Made by a program: the position numbers and the translations under genes
From: Pseudomonas sp. Bc-h
GTDB lineage: Bacteria > Pseudomonadota > Gammaproteobacteria > Pseudomonadales > Pseudomonadaceae
Length of the DNA stretch: 64,000 nt
Direction of reading: 5' to 3'
Assembly (NCBI RefSeq): GCF_002080045.1
Contig: NZ_MUIN01000012.1
Location: 145,841 to 209,840 of the forward strand
Shown here: in pieces, positions 24,227 through 31,901 of the stretch
Position numbering within the stretch: position 1 is the stretch's first letter
How the letters are laid out: the number at the start of each line of letters is the position of its first letter
Notes under the pieces: generated by a model
Seen by the model: only the letters and a program-made list of their open reading frames with translations
Told to the model about the DNA's origin: nothing
Database searches by the model: none

Positions 24227-24871
24227 TCAGGCGCTGGCATCGACCATGCCGTGACGAACGGCCAGCAGCGCCAGCTCGACGTCACTGCCAATCGAAAGCT
24301 TCTCGAAGATACGGTAGCGGTAGGTATTTACGGTTTTTGGCGACAGACAGAGTTTGTCGGAAATGGTCTGCACCTTCTGGCAGCCGACAATCATCAATGC
24401 GATCTGGATCTCCCGTTCGGACAACAGATCGAACGGCGAGTTACTGGTTTGTGGCTGGAACGATTTGAGCGCCAGTTGCTGGGCAATCTGCGGACTGATG
24501 TAGCGTTGCCCGGCAAACACCAGACGAATCGCCTGGACCATTTCAGTCAACCCGGCGCCCTTGGTCATGTATCCCGCCGCGCCTGCCTGAAGCAATCGTG
24601 TTGGAAACGGATCCTCTTCACACACCGTGACCGCCACCACCTTCATGTCAGGGTGGCTGCGCATCAGTTTGCGGGTTGCTTCCAGACCGCCGATGCCTGG
24701 CATCTTCACGTCCATCAACACGACATCGGGTTTGAGCTCGCGGGCTTTTTTCAGCGATTCTTCGCCGGAGTCGGCCTGCCCGACCACCTGCAAACCGTCG
24801 ATGTCGGCGAGCATGCGCGTGATACCTGTCCGAACCAGATCATGGTCATCGACAACCAGCACCCTAATCAA
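24227..24871 (-). CDS. gacA: GacA response regulator
   Basis: The 214-residue regulator has a receiver domain (VLVVDDHDLVRTGITRML, phosphoacceptor Asp in VVLMDVKMPG, VTVCEEDP, TKGAG) and a LuxR-type helix-turn-helix (LSEREIQIALMIVGCQKVQTISDKLCLSPKTVNTYRYRIFEKL). With the GacS kinase it activates RsmY/RsmZ-type small RNAs and so secondary metabolism and virulence. Adjacency to uvrC identifies it as GacA/UvrY. The kinase gene is elsewhere, as usual in Pseudomonas. Confidence 0.96.
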   Translation of the reverse strand: MIRVLVVDDHDLVRTGITRMLADIDGLQVVGQADSGEESLKKARELKPDVVLMDVKMPGIGGLEATRKLMRSHPDMKVVAVTVCEEDPFPTRLLQAGAAGYMTKGAGLTEMVQAIRLVFAGQRYISPQIAQQLALKSFQPQTSNSPFDLLSEREIQIALMIVGCQKVQTISDKLCLSPKTVNTYRYRIFEKLSIGSDVELALLAVRHGMVDASA

Positions 24872-25059
24872 GCAGACACCTCACGAACAATTTATGACGA
24901 ATGCTCGCCACCTTAGCAAAAAGAAAGTGCAGGACCTAGCTCGAAACAGCGTTCCGGTGGCCATGCCAGATGATCAACAACGATACCGCCAAGCTATCAT
25001 CATCGACCATGAAACTTGCAAAAAATCTTCAAACGCACGCTTGCAGTCAAACAGCGATG

Positions 25060-25425
25060 TCAGCCCTCATTCGAAGTGATTTTCTTCTCGACGGCATAAA
25101 CGGCTTTATATTCGGCCAGCGTCGTCGTCAGTCGTAAAATCGCCGCCTGATCCTCCTTCACCAGCGAGCGATAGCTACCCAGTACCCATTCTTCGACCTC
25201 ACTGAGGTTTTCGATCGGGGCCGGTGTGCGCGTCCCGGTCAGCACGTACAGCACATCCACGCCTTTGGCTGCAACCGCCGCCAGATAGTCCGCTTTTGGC
25301 GTACGGTCGCCGCTTTCATATTTGCCCTGCGCATTGGGCTCCACTCCACCTATTTCTCCGAACGCTCGCTGCGAAAGCCCCAAGCGTTCACGTTCTTCCC
25401 TAAGCCGGGCGCCAATTCCACTCAT
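25060..25425 (-). CDS. phage-type XRE repressor
   Basis: The 121-residue protein has an N-terminal helix-turn-helix of the Cro/CI type (GARLREERERLGLSQRAFGEIGGVEPNAQGKYESGDRTPKADYLAAVAAKGVDVLYVLTG) and a short helical tail but no LexA-like peptidase domain. It would repress the divergent Cro-like gene across an 82-base operator region. The start MSGIGARL at 25425 is chosen because the helix-turn-helix begins there. The pair looks like an isolated prophage switch; no other phage genes are visible near it. Confidence 0.8.
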   Translation of the reverse strand: MSGIGARLREERERLGLSQRAFGEIGGVEPNAQGKYESGDRTPKADYLAAVAAKGVDVLYVLTGTRTPAPIENLSEVEEWVLGSYRSLVKEDQAAILRLTTTLAEYKAVYAVEKKITSNEG

Positions 25426-25442
25426 TTGAATGCATAACCTTG

Positions 25443-25506
25443 TTGACCCCATCCTTACGAATGGTAGAATCGAGATAAATTTAAACAGACTTGAACGGTT
25501 TTGAAC
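25443..25506 (+). promoter_or_regulatory. sigma-70 promoter and three phased operator repeats
   Basis: TTGACC (25443-25448) and TAGAAT (25465-25470) with a 16-base spacer make a good rightward promoter. Three words, TTAAAC at 25481, TTGAAC at 25491 and TTGAAC at 25501, follow at exact 10-base steps, on one face of the helix, and end one base before the ATG of the Cro-like gene. They look like operator half-sites for the divergent repressor and its partner. Confidence 0.6.
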
Positions 25507-25507
25507 T

Positions 25508-25741
25508 ATGCCCGGAATCCGCACCGCAGCACAAGCCAAGGCCTGGCTGGAACAACAAGGTAAATCTGTTCAAGAGTTTGCCCGGGAAAACAGCGTCGAT
25601 CCCGCCACGACCTATCAGATTCTTTCCGGACGAAAGAAGGGGCGTCGTGGTGAGTCGCATAAAGTTGCGGTGCTGTTAGGAATGAAAGTCGGTGTGATCC
25701 CGACCGAATTGGACACCAAAAGCGACCAGCCGACAGAGTAA
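25508..25741 (+). CDS. small phage-type DNA-binding (Cro-like) protein
   Basis: The 77-residue basic protein has a helix-turn-helix-like middle (AKAWLEQQGKSVQEFARENSVDPATTYQILSGRKKGRRGESHKVAVLLGMK). It faces the XRE repressor gene, so it is probably the Cro-side partner of a phage-type switch. No Shine-Dalgarno sequence precedes the ATG: the space is filled by the operator repeats, so translation may be leaderless or weak. The gap at 25742-25875 after it shows no gene. Confidence 0.7.
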   Translation: MPGIRTAAQAKAWLEQQGKSVQEFARENSVDPATTYQILSGRKKGRRGESHKVAVLLGMKVGVIPTELDTKSDQPTE

Positions 25742-25875
25742 GTTAATTAACCCCTCTTATTTGTAGGAGGTTTCTTCAAAGTTGCTGTTTAAAACCACTA
25801 GTCACGGTAAGACTGCTGATAAAACACGCGGCAAAGAATCCGTGGTCAGCGCGAGGTTTGCTGTAACGCAAGCCC

Positions 25876-26325
25876 CTACGAGTCAACTCTCTGCTCCATC
25901 CACAAGAGCGCGGCTTCCTCGCCCACGCAGGTGTAACCGAGGCTGCGATACAGATTCGCCGCCGGGTTGGTCTTGAACACCTTCAGCCGAACACTTTGGC
26001 ATCCGCGCTCGCTGGCTGTGCGCTGGATGGATGCCATGATCCACGCACCAACGCCCTCGCCGCGGTACGCCTCGATCAATTGAACGTCACGCAGATACAG
26101 ATAGCTGTCCTCGACCGTGAACCCAAGAAAACCGATCAGTCGTCCGTCCTTGTGCACTCGAAAGCTCTCACGCAATGGCCACTCCGCGTCGAAGGCCTCC
26201 GGCAGCCAGACCAGTCCGTAACGGACGTAATAATCACGCATGTTGACGCGGGTCAGCTCCCGGGCAAACGACAGGTCTTCAAGTGTGGCCGGTTGTAGAC
26301 GCAGATCTGCTTCCTTGACGTTCAT
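25876..26325 (-). CDS. GNAT-family N-acetyltransferase
   Basis: The 149-residue protein has the GNAT fold landmarks: GFLGFTVEDSYLYLRDVQLIEAYRGEGVGAWIMASIQRTASERG contains the acetyl-CoA loop (Y-R-G-E-G-V-G), and KTNPAANLYRSLGYTCVGE is motif B. The acceptor substrate is unknown. The start at 26325 has AAGGAG nine bases upstream. It stands alone between the phage-type pair and the DAHP synthase leader. Confidence 0.85.
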   Translation of the reverse strand: MNVKEADLRLQPATLEDLSFARELTRVNMRDYYVRYGLVWLPEAFDAEWPLRESFRVHKDGRLIGFLGFTVEDSYLYLRDVQLIEAYRGEGVGAWIMASIQRTASERGCQSVRLKVFKTNPAANLYRSLGYTCVGEEAALLWMEQRVDS

Positions 26326-26564
26326 CCCTGCGCGCTCCTTGTATTTGACGGACCATCGCACTGCTCGTTCGCATGCATGACAGACTCTCCAGGCCCCTGA
26401 CCAGACGCACTCAAGCAGGACGCCTTCGTGGCCCCGAGACAGTGCCGAGCAACGCCCCGGTGCGCAACCCTAGTCACAGCCGCTCAATGGCTGCCATTGA
26501 ATTTTCCAATTGAATAAATACGTTACCCTGAAGTAAGCTCGCCCTCATTCCACGGAGACACACC
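26326..26564. other. promoter gap before the DAHP synthase leader
   Basis: No gene is visible. It must hold the divergent promoters of the acetyltransferase and of the leader-DAHP synthase transcript. An AT-rich stretch at about 26498-26522 is the likely place for the rightward promoter. Confidence 0.4.
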
Positions 26565-26711
26565 ATGTTACCTGCCATCCCACTGCTGCTTCAGCGCCCT
26601 GCCGACGTCTCGCGTCCGGTTGCGGATCTGGCCGCATGGAAGGCAGCAACAATGGTCGGCTTCCCGGCTTCTTATTTTTATGGGTATTGGTTTAGCCACT
26701 GGCGCGCCTGA
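26565..26711 (+). CDS. aromatic-codon leader peptide for DAHP synthase
   Basis: A 48-codon frame with GGAG seven bases upstream ends in YFYGYWFSHWRA, with three Tyr, two Phe and two Trp within ten codons. A second in-frame ATG at 26652 has its own GGAAGG and would give a 19-residue peptide MVGFPASYFYGYWFSHWRA. A strong terminator follows 50 bases after the stop, and a DAHP synthase gene lies beyond it. This is the plan of trp/phe-type attenuation: shortage of charged aromatic tRNA stalls the ribosome and prevents the terminator from forming. Confidence 0.75.
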   Translation: MLPAIPLLLQRPADVSRPVADLAAWKAATMVGFPASYFYGYWFSHWRA

Positions 26712-26735
26712 TACCCACACGGCGCCCACGAATCA

Positions 26736-26799
26736 CGGGACGCCAACCAGAGATAACTCTACCCCCGGTCGGCCTCCCGACCGGGGGTTTCGTTTTTTT
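26736..26799 (+). promoter_or_regulatory. attenuator with alternative antiterminator pairing
   Basis: CCCCCGGTCGG (26762-26772) pairs perfectly with CCGACCGGGGG (26777-26787) around CCTC and is followed by TTTCGTTTTTTT, a very stable terminator. Upstream, CGGGACGCC (26736-26744) can pair in eight of nine positions with GGCCTCCCG (26771-26779), which covers the top of the terminator hairpin, so the two structures exclude each other. This switch lies between the leader peptide and the DAHP synthase gene. Confidence 0.72.
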
Positions 26800-26845
26800 G
26801 GCCTTTACAAAATCTGACCCACGCTTCGACTTGAGGATTCACGAC

Positions 26846-26998
26846 ATGAACTACAGCACCTATTACCGCAACGACATCGACTTTGCATGGCGATTTAGCA
26901 ACCTCCGTTCGGGACAGCCTGCCGCCTCCGATCGGTCACTGACAGGTGGCAAATCAACACATACGGCCAACACGCCAAATTGTCGAACACCCCAGTAG
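26846..26998 (+). CDS. second aromatic-rich small ORF before DAHP synthase
   Basis: A 50-codon frame starts MNYSTYYRNDIDFAWRF with three Tyr, two Phe and a Trp in the first 17 codons and GAGG nine bases before its ATG. It lies beyond the attenuator and stops 42 bases before the DAHP synthase start. It may be a second leader peptide or a translated 5' region; no second terminator is evident after it. I cannot name it. Confidence 0.4.
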   Translation: MNYSTYYRNDIDFAWRFSNLRSGQPAASDRSLTGGKSTHTANTPNCRTPQ

Positions 26999-27039
26999 GC
27001 CCGCGCGGGACAACGCCCGCCGGCCAGGAAGCCCAACTC

Positions 27040-28125
27040 ATGAATTCGTCCGTCGCTGCAAAAAACCTGTCTGATCTGCCGTCCAGCCCTGTGACCTTGA
27101 TCGACAGCCACCCCGCCCCACAACGTCTTCCCAGCACACTGGCACTGAAAAACCAGTTGCCGCTGGATGCCGCGCTCATCGCGCAAGTCTCGGCCCATCG
27201 CCAGTCGGTACGCGCCATCCTCAACGGTGAAGACACCCGCTTGCTGGTAGTGGTAGGCCCTTGCTCCATTCACGCCCCCGAATCCGCCCTTGAATACGCT
27301 GAGCGTCTCGCAAATCTCGCCACTGAAGTGAGCGATCAGATGTTGCTGGTCATGCGCGCCTACGTTGAAAAACCCCGCACCACTGTAGGCTGGAAAGGCC
27401 TGGCCTACGATCCGCATCTGGATGGCAGCGATGACATGGCCGCGGGCCTCACGCTGTCTCGCGAGCTGATGCGGGAAATGATCCGGCTTGGTCTGCCGAT
27501 TGCGACCGAGTTGCTACAACCGATGGCGGCCGGATACTTCGACGACCTGTTGAGCTGGGTAGCCATTGGCGCACGCACCACTGAGTCACAGATCCATCGG
27601 GAGATGGCCAGCGGCCTGCAGATGCCGGTCGGTTTCAAGAATGGCACCGACGGCGGTGTTTCCGTGGCCTGCGATGCCATTCGCTCTGCCGCCCACGCCC
27701 ATCGCCACTTCGGTATCGATCGCCACGGGCATCCGGCGATCATCGAAACCCAGGGTAATCCAGACACTCACATCGTCCTGCGGGGTGGTCATGGCGGACC
27801 CAACTACGATGCCGCTAGCGTGGCCGGCGTCAATGCAAGCCTGGACAAGAACCGGATTGCCGCACGAATCATGGTCGATTGCAGCCACGCCAACAGCGGC
27901 AAGGATCCGCTGCGCCAGCCCCACGTGTTCAATGATGTCCTTCAGCAACGCCTGGCCGGGGACAACACCCTGATCGGCATGATGCTGGAAAGCCATTTGT
28001 TCGACGGGTGCCAACCCTTGAGCGACTCGATGCGCTACGGCGTGTCGGTGACCGACGGCTGCCTGGGCTGGGACGGGACCGAGCGCTTGCTACGCGATGC
28101 CGTGAATAAGCTGCGCTACAGGTAA
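27040..28125 (+). CDS. aroF: DAHP synthase, class I (AroF/G/H type)
   Basis: The 361-residue enzyme condenses phosphoenolpyruvate with erythrose-4-phosphate, the first step of aromatic synthesis. It shows VVVGPCSIHAPESALEYAERL, VMRAYVEKPRTTVGWKG, AIGARTTESQIHREMASGL, PVGFKNGTDGG, the metal-site histidine in LRGGHGGPNY, and VDCSHANSGKDP. The start at 27040 has AGGAAG upstream. The leader peptide and attenuator upstream suggest control by aromatic amino-acid supply in addition to feedback. Which amino acid inhibits the enzyme cannot be read from the sequence with confidence, so the F designation is tentative. Confidence 0.9.
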   Translation: MNSSVAAKNLSDLPSSPVTLIDSHPAPQRLPSTLALKNQLPLDAALIAQVSAHRQSVRAILNGEDTRLLVVVGPCSIHAPESALEYAERLANLATEVSDQMLLVMRAYVEKPRTTVGWKGLAYDPHLDGSDDMAAGLTLSRELMREMIRLGLPIATELLQPMAAGYFDDLLSWVAIGARTTESQIHREMASGLQMPVGFKNGTDGGVSVACDAIRSAAHAHRHFGIDRHGHPAIIETQGNPDTHIVLRGGHGGPNYDAASVAGVNASLDKNRIAARIMVDCSHANSGKDPLRQPHVFNDVLQQRLAGDNTLIGMMLESHLFDGCQPLSDSMRYGVSVTDGCLGWDGTERLLRDAVNKLRYR

Positions 28126-28427
28126 AAAATCGGGCGTGGGAAATAGGCCGGATTGACGCGGCCTGCTTCCCCGACGCTCGTCGCTGCTGACAGCAGGCGG
28201 CTGCTGACTCATTGATTGAAGACGTAGGAAATCCGGGAATACCCCCTCGTCATATTCCTCAAGGCTTCGAGCCCGGCCGCAAAGCCCTTTAAAATCGCTA
28301 GCTATTGGCTCACCCCCCCGTTTTCTCAGAGCCGGGGGACACTCGATTTTCAACTGGGAATGACCACGGCGAAGTCCCATTGCTTTGGTTAACCTCTCCC
28401 GCTCAGTCAAGCGAGGGAGTGCTCACC
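28126..28427. other. 302-base gap with hairpins
   Basis: No gene is seen. CCCCCG (28315-28320) pairs with CGGGGG (28333-28338). A second hairpin at 28394-28419 covers the ribosome site of the next gene and is listed separately. Confidence 0.4.
28394..28419 (+). promoter_or_regulatory. hairpin that hides the Shine-Dalgarno site
   Basis: CTCTCCCGCT (28394-28403) can pair with AGCGAGGGAG (28410-28419) in nine of ten positions (one G-T pair) around CAGTCA. The right arm contains GGGAG, the ribosome site eight bases before the lipase-like ATG. Folding would block translation, so the gene may be thermally or otherwise translationally controlled. Confidence 0.5.
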
Positions 28428-29309
28428 ATGAACCATCAGCGCGTCACCACCAAATACCCCATTCTGCTGGTATACGGCTTGTTCGGGCTGGATCGTGTCG
28501 GCTGCGCCATGTTCAAGGGGGTAGTCGACGCGCTGGAACAGCTGGGCTGTCGCGTTTACGTACCCGGGCTGGCGGGCGTATACGACAATGAAGGACGCGG
28601 CGAGCTGTTACTCGAACGTATCGAACGTTTCATGAAGCGCACGGGCTATCTGAAAGTCAACCTCATCGGCCATGGCCAAGGGGCGCTGAGCTGTCGTTAT
28701 GCAGCCGCCCTGCGTCCCGATCGGGTCGCCTCCGTGACCTCGGTGAACGGCCCGAATCATGGATCTGAAGTCATCGATCTGGTACGTCAGGCCTTCATTC
28801 CCGGCGAGCTGCCCGAAGCACAGGCGACCAGGCTGGTTGCGGGGTACAGCCACTTCATCAGGTTACTGGACCCCGACTCCAATGCCTCGCCGGGACCTCT
28901 GTACGCGCTGAGAGAACTCTCCACTTATTCCGTCGCCCAGTTCAACCGACGATTCCCGCAAGGACTTCCTCCGGACTGGGGTGGCGAAGGGTCGGAACGG
29001 GTCGAAGGGGTGCATTATTATTCATGGAGTGGCTGCATCCAGCACCCGCCGCCCGGTGAAGAGCAAAACCCGCTTGACCCCCTACACTTGGCATTACGCA
29101 GTTACGCACTGCTTTTCGAACGGGAAACCCTTTTCAATGACGGTCTGGTCGGGCGCTACAGTTCGCACCTTGGCAAAGTCATCCGTTCCGACTATCCGAT
29201 GGATCACGTCGCTGCAATCCATCAGACCGCCGAGGTCATGGATAAAAGCACCGATCCGGTGAAACTTTATGTGGATCATGCAGCTTTGTTGTCCAGCAAG
29301 GGCCTGTGA
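28428..29309 (+). CDS. lipase family I homologue lacking the catalytic serine
   Basis: The 293-residue protein follows P. aeruginosa LipA along its length: KYPILLVYGLFGLD, GCRVYVPGLAGVYDNEGRGELLLERIERF, RFPQGLPP, VHYYSWSG, NDGLVGRYSSHLGKVIRSDYPMDHVAAIHQ and DPVKLYVDHAALL. The aspartate (NDGLVG) and histidine (PMDHV) of the triad are present. However, the nucleophile motif GHSHG is GHGQG here (GGC for Ser), and the oxyanion motif HG is YG. There is no signal peptide. It is therefore probably a cytoplasmic, non-hydrolytic relative; a binding or regulatory role is possible. Confidence 0.85.
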   Translation: MNHQRVTTKYPILLVYGLFGLDRVGCAMFKGVVDALEQLGCRVYVPGLAGVYDNEGRGELLLERIERFMKRTGYLKVNLIGHGQGALSCRYAAALRPDRVASVTSVNGPNHGSEVIDLVRQAFIPGELPEAQATRLVAGYSHFIRLLDPDSNASPGPLYALRELSTYSVAQFNRRFPQGLPPDWGGEGSERVEGVHYYSWSGCIQHPPPGEEQNPLDPLHLALRSYALLFERETLFNDGLVGRYSSHLGKVIRSDYPMDHVAAIHQTAEVMDKSTDPVKLYVDHAALLSSKGL

Positions 29310-29414
29310 CGGTTTTCGCTCTGACGCCGCCCGGAAGGTGCGGCGGAACTTTCTCGAGAAAACAGTCCCTTAATCCGGTAGGCTCTTTTCTTTTTTTCGA
29401 CAGGAGTACCCCAA

Positions 29415-29696
29415 ATGGCCAAAGCCACTGCCCGCCACATCCTTGTTTCCAGCGAAGAGAAATGCAACGAACTCAAAGCTCAGATCGAAGGCGGCGCTGA
29501 TTTTGCCGAAGTAGCCAAATCCAACTCCAGCTGCCCATCCAGCCGCCAGGGCGGCGACCTGGGCTCGTTCGGTCCAGGCCAGATGGTCAAGGAATTCGAC
29601 ACCGTGGTCTTCAGCGCTCCGGTCAACGTGGTGCAGGGACCGGTGAAAACCCAGTTCGGCTACCACCTGCTGGAAGTGACCAGTCGTCAAGACTGA
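29415..29696 (+). CDS. ppiC: parvulin-type peptidyl-prolyl isomerase
   Basis: A 93-residue single-domain parvulin, ARHILVSSEEKCNELKAQIEGGADFAEVAKSNSSCPSSRQGGDLGSFGPGQMVKEFDTVVFSAPVNV...TQFGYHLLEVTSRQD. The active-site His, Cys, Met/Phe and His of PpiC are present. It is cytoplasmic, having no signal peptide. A second, related parvulin is at 41012-41287. The gene stands alone and is closed by a terminator. Confidence 0.93.
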   Translation: MAKATARHILVSSEEKCNELKAQIEGGADFAEVAKSNSSCPSSRQGGDLGSFGPGQMVKEFDTVVFSAPVNVVQGPVKTQFGYHLLEVTSRQD

Positions 29697-29716
29697 TCCT
29701 GCAGTGATTGCCCCGA

Positions 29717-29750
29717 ACGGCCCGCCCTGAAAAGCGGGCCGTTTGTATTT
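29717..29750 (+). terminator. terminator after ppiC
   Basis: ACGGCCCGC (29717-29725) pairs with GCGGGCCGT (29734-29742), followed by GTTTGTATTT. It lies 20 bases after the ppiC stop. The remaining gap to 30032 shows no convincing gene. Confidence 0.8.
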
Positions 29751-30032
29751 AGTGCGCAGGCAACCGCTGCTGTATCGATTCCGGCAGAGAAATTGCTTTG
29801 CTTTGTCGTATTCGCGGCTCGCCAAGTCCTTGAAGATTCGTGAACCCCGAAGGCGCCGTCATGAAGTCAGCAACCACAGCGATTGTGCGGTTACAAAGAT
29901 CTCGGCATTGCGGTACCTTGCCACCGGAGGTAACGAACAAGAACAACGAGCAATCAACGGGACAGGCCGCAATCGCCTGCCCATGACCTTCAACCCTGAT
30001 GTTGCGCTACAACGTCAGTCAGGATTCGTGTA

Positions 30033-31901
30033 ATGCGTTTTGTTTTTTCATCGCTGATGGTTGCAACACTTGTCCTGGTTTCGGGTTTTCAGTCCCTGTC
30101 CGCCGCCCCTCAATATGCATTGACTGTTTATGGTGAAGCGCCCCGCTACCCGGCGAACTTCCAGCATTTCGACTATGTAAACCCCGATGCTCCAAAAGGC
30201 GGCAGCATGCGCCGCTCTGCACAGGAAATCGGCCAGTTCGACCACATCATGCCGTATCTGGACAAAGGCACCGGGGTGTCCCAGGTCAATGGCCTGCTGT
30301 ATTCGCCACTGGCGGTCAAGTCGCTGGATGAGCCCTATACCGTTTACGGCCTCATCGCCGAGAAGATGGAGCGCGCCCCGGACGGCATGTCGCTGCGTTT
30401 CTACCTGAACCCCAAGGCCCGGTTTTCCGATGGCACGCCGATCACCGCCGACGATGTGCGCTTCACCTATAACCTGCTGATGACTCAGGGCAGCCTGTCT
30501 TATCGCACCGAGTTCGGTGATGTGCAGGGAGTGGAAGTCGAGTCGCCGACGCAAATCCGTTTCGACTTCAAAAGCAATGAAAGTCGCACCCTGCCACTGG
30601 ATCTGGCATCACTGCCGGTGTTTCCCGAGCACTGGTGGAAAGATCGCGACTTCGCCAACGGTGGAGGCTTCGAGGCTCCGGTGGGCAGTGGCCCCTATCG
30701 GATCGGTCAGGTCGATCCCGGGCGCAGCATTACCTTCGAGCGCAATGCGGACTGGTGGGCCAAGGACTTGCCGGTCAACCGTGGCATCTACAACTTCGAT
30801 CATTTCAAGGTCGAGTACTTCGGCGATACCGATGTAGCACGTCAGGTGCTGCGCGGCGGCGGTTACGACTACAACCGTGAATACTCGGCGACGGGCTACT
30901 CCATTGGTTATGACAGCGACGCGCTGACCGAAGGCCGCCTGCAACGTGCGCATCTGGCCAAGGGGTCGGTGCAGAGTTCTCAGGGGTTCGTGTTCAATCT
31001 GGACCGTCCGAAGTTTCAGGACCGCCGTGTGCGCCAGGCGCTGGCCATGCTCTGGGACTTTGAGTGGACCAACAAGCAGATGATGCGCAACGTCTACGTG
31101 CGTCAGAACAGCTATTTCTCCAACAGCGATCTGGCCGCGACCGAATTGCCCACCGAGTCCGAGCTGAAAATTCTCGACCCGCTGCGCGGACAGGTGCCGC
31201 CTGAGGTCTTCACCACGGTATTCCATACGCCGAAGACGGATGGCACCGGGTTCATCCGCGACAAACAGCTTCAGGCCCTCGCCCTGCTCGAAGAGGCGGG
31301 CTGGATGCCCAAAGGCGACAAGTTGGTCAATGCGGCCGGCGAGCCGCTGAGTTTCACCTTTCTCAATGGCCAGAGCGGCTTTGAAAAGATCCTGCTGCCC
31401 TACAAACGCAACCTGGCGCAGATCGGCATCGATTTCGAGATCCGTCGCATCGACTCCGCGCAGTACCTGAACCGGGTCATGGCGCGGGATTACGACATGA
31501 TCGTGACCGGGTACGGCGTGTCGACTTCGCCAGGCATGGAGCTGTACAACAACTTCGGCTCCAAGGTGGCCATGGACTCGGGCTCCAGCAACTACATGGT
31601 GTTGCGCGACCCTGCCATCGATACGCTGATCACCGGCCTTGCCAAGGCTGACAACAAACCCGCGATGATCGACTACGCCCACGCGCTGGATCGGGTCCTG
31701 CAATGGGGTTATTACTGGATTCCCAACTATTACCCCCCGGGTTCCTCCACCGTCTGGTGGAACCGTTTCGGCATTCCCAAGGTGCAGGCCAGCAACAGCG
31801 AGGCCATCGACACCTGGTGGGAAATCAGCCCACAAGCCCTGACCAACGAACAGTTCGCCCAGCAACGGGGCGCGTCGGCCATTCCTTCGGAGGTCAAGTA
31901 A
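30033..31901 (+). CDS. yejA: YejA-type peptide-binding protein
   Basis: The 622-residue periplasmic solute-binding protein of the SBP_bac_5 family has a signal peptide (residues 1-26, ending LSAAPQ) and the early YejA motif HFDYVNPDAPKGGSMRRSAQEIGQFDHIMPY. Later it has YLNPKARFSDGTPITADDVRFTYNLL, GSGPYRIGQVDPGRSITFERNADWW and LNGQSGFEKILLPYKRNLAQIGIDFEIR. In E. coli YejABEF takes up peptides including microcin C. The stop overlaps the yejB start by one base, opening a four-gene operon. Confidence 0.9.
   Translation: MRFVFSSLMVATLVLVSGFQSLSAAPQYALTVYGEAPRYPANFQHFDYVNPDAPKGGSMRRSAQEIGQFDHIMPYLDKGTGVSQVNGLLYSPLAVKSLDEPYTVYGLIAEKMERAPDGMSLRFYLNPKARFSDGTPITADDVRFTYNLLMTQGSLSYRTEFGDVQGVEVESPTQIRFDFKSNESRTLPLDLASLPVFPEHWWKDRDFANGGGFEAPVGSGPYRIGQVDPGRSITFERNADWWAKDLPVNRGIYNFDHFKVEYFGDTDVARQVLRGGGYDYNREYSATGYSIGYDSDALTEGRLQRAHLAKGSVQSSQGFVFNLDRPKFQDRRVRQALAMLWDFEWTNKQMMRNVYVRQNSYFSNSDLAATELPTESELKILDPLRGQVPPEVFTTVFHTPKTDGTGFIRDKQLQALALLEEAGWMPKGDKLVNAAGEPLSFTFLNGQSGFEKILLPYKRNLAQIGIDFEIRRIDSAQYLNRVMARDYDMIVTGYGVSTSPGMELYNNFGSKVAMDSGSSNYMVLRDPAIDTLITGLAKADNKPAMIDYAHALDRVLQWGYYWIPNYYPPGSSTVWWNRFGIPKVQASNSEAIDTWWEISPQALTNEQFAQQRGASAIPSEVK

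Noticed and set aside
29743..30033. A 96-codon plus-strand frame between ppiC and yejA
   Set aside because: It has no ATG with a ribosome site, begins inside the ppiC terminator and resembles no protein.
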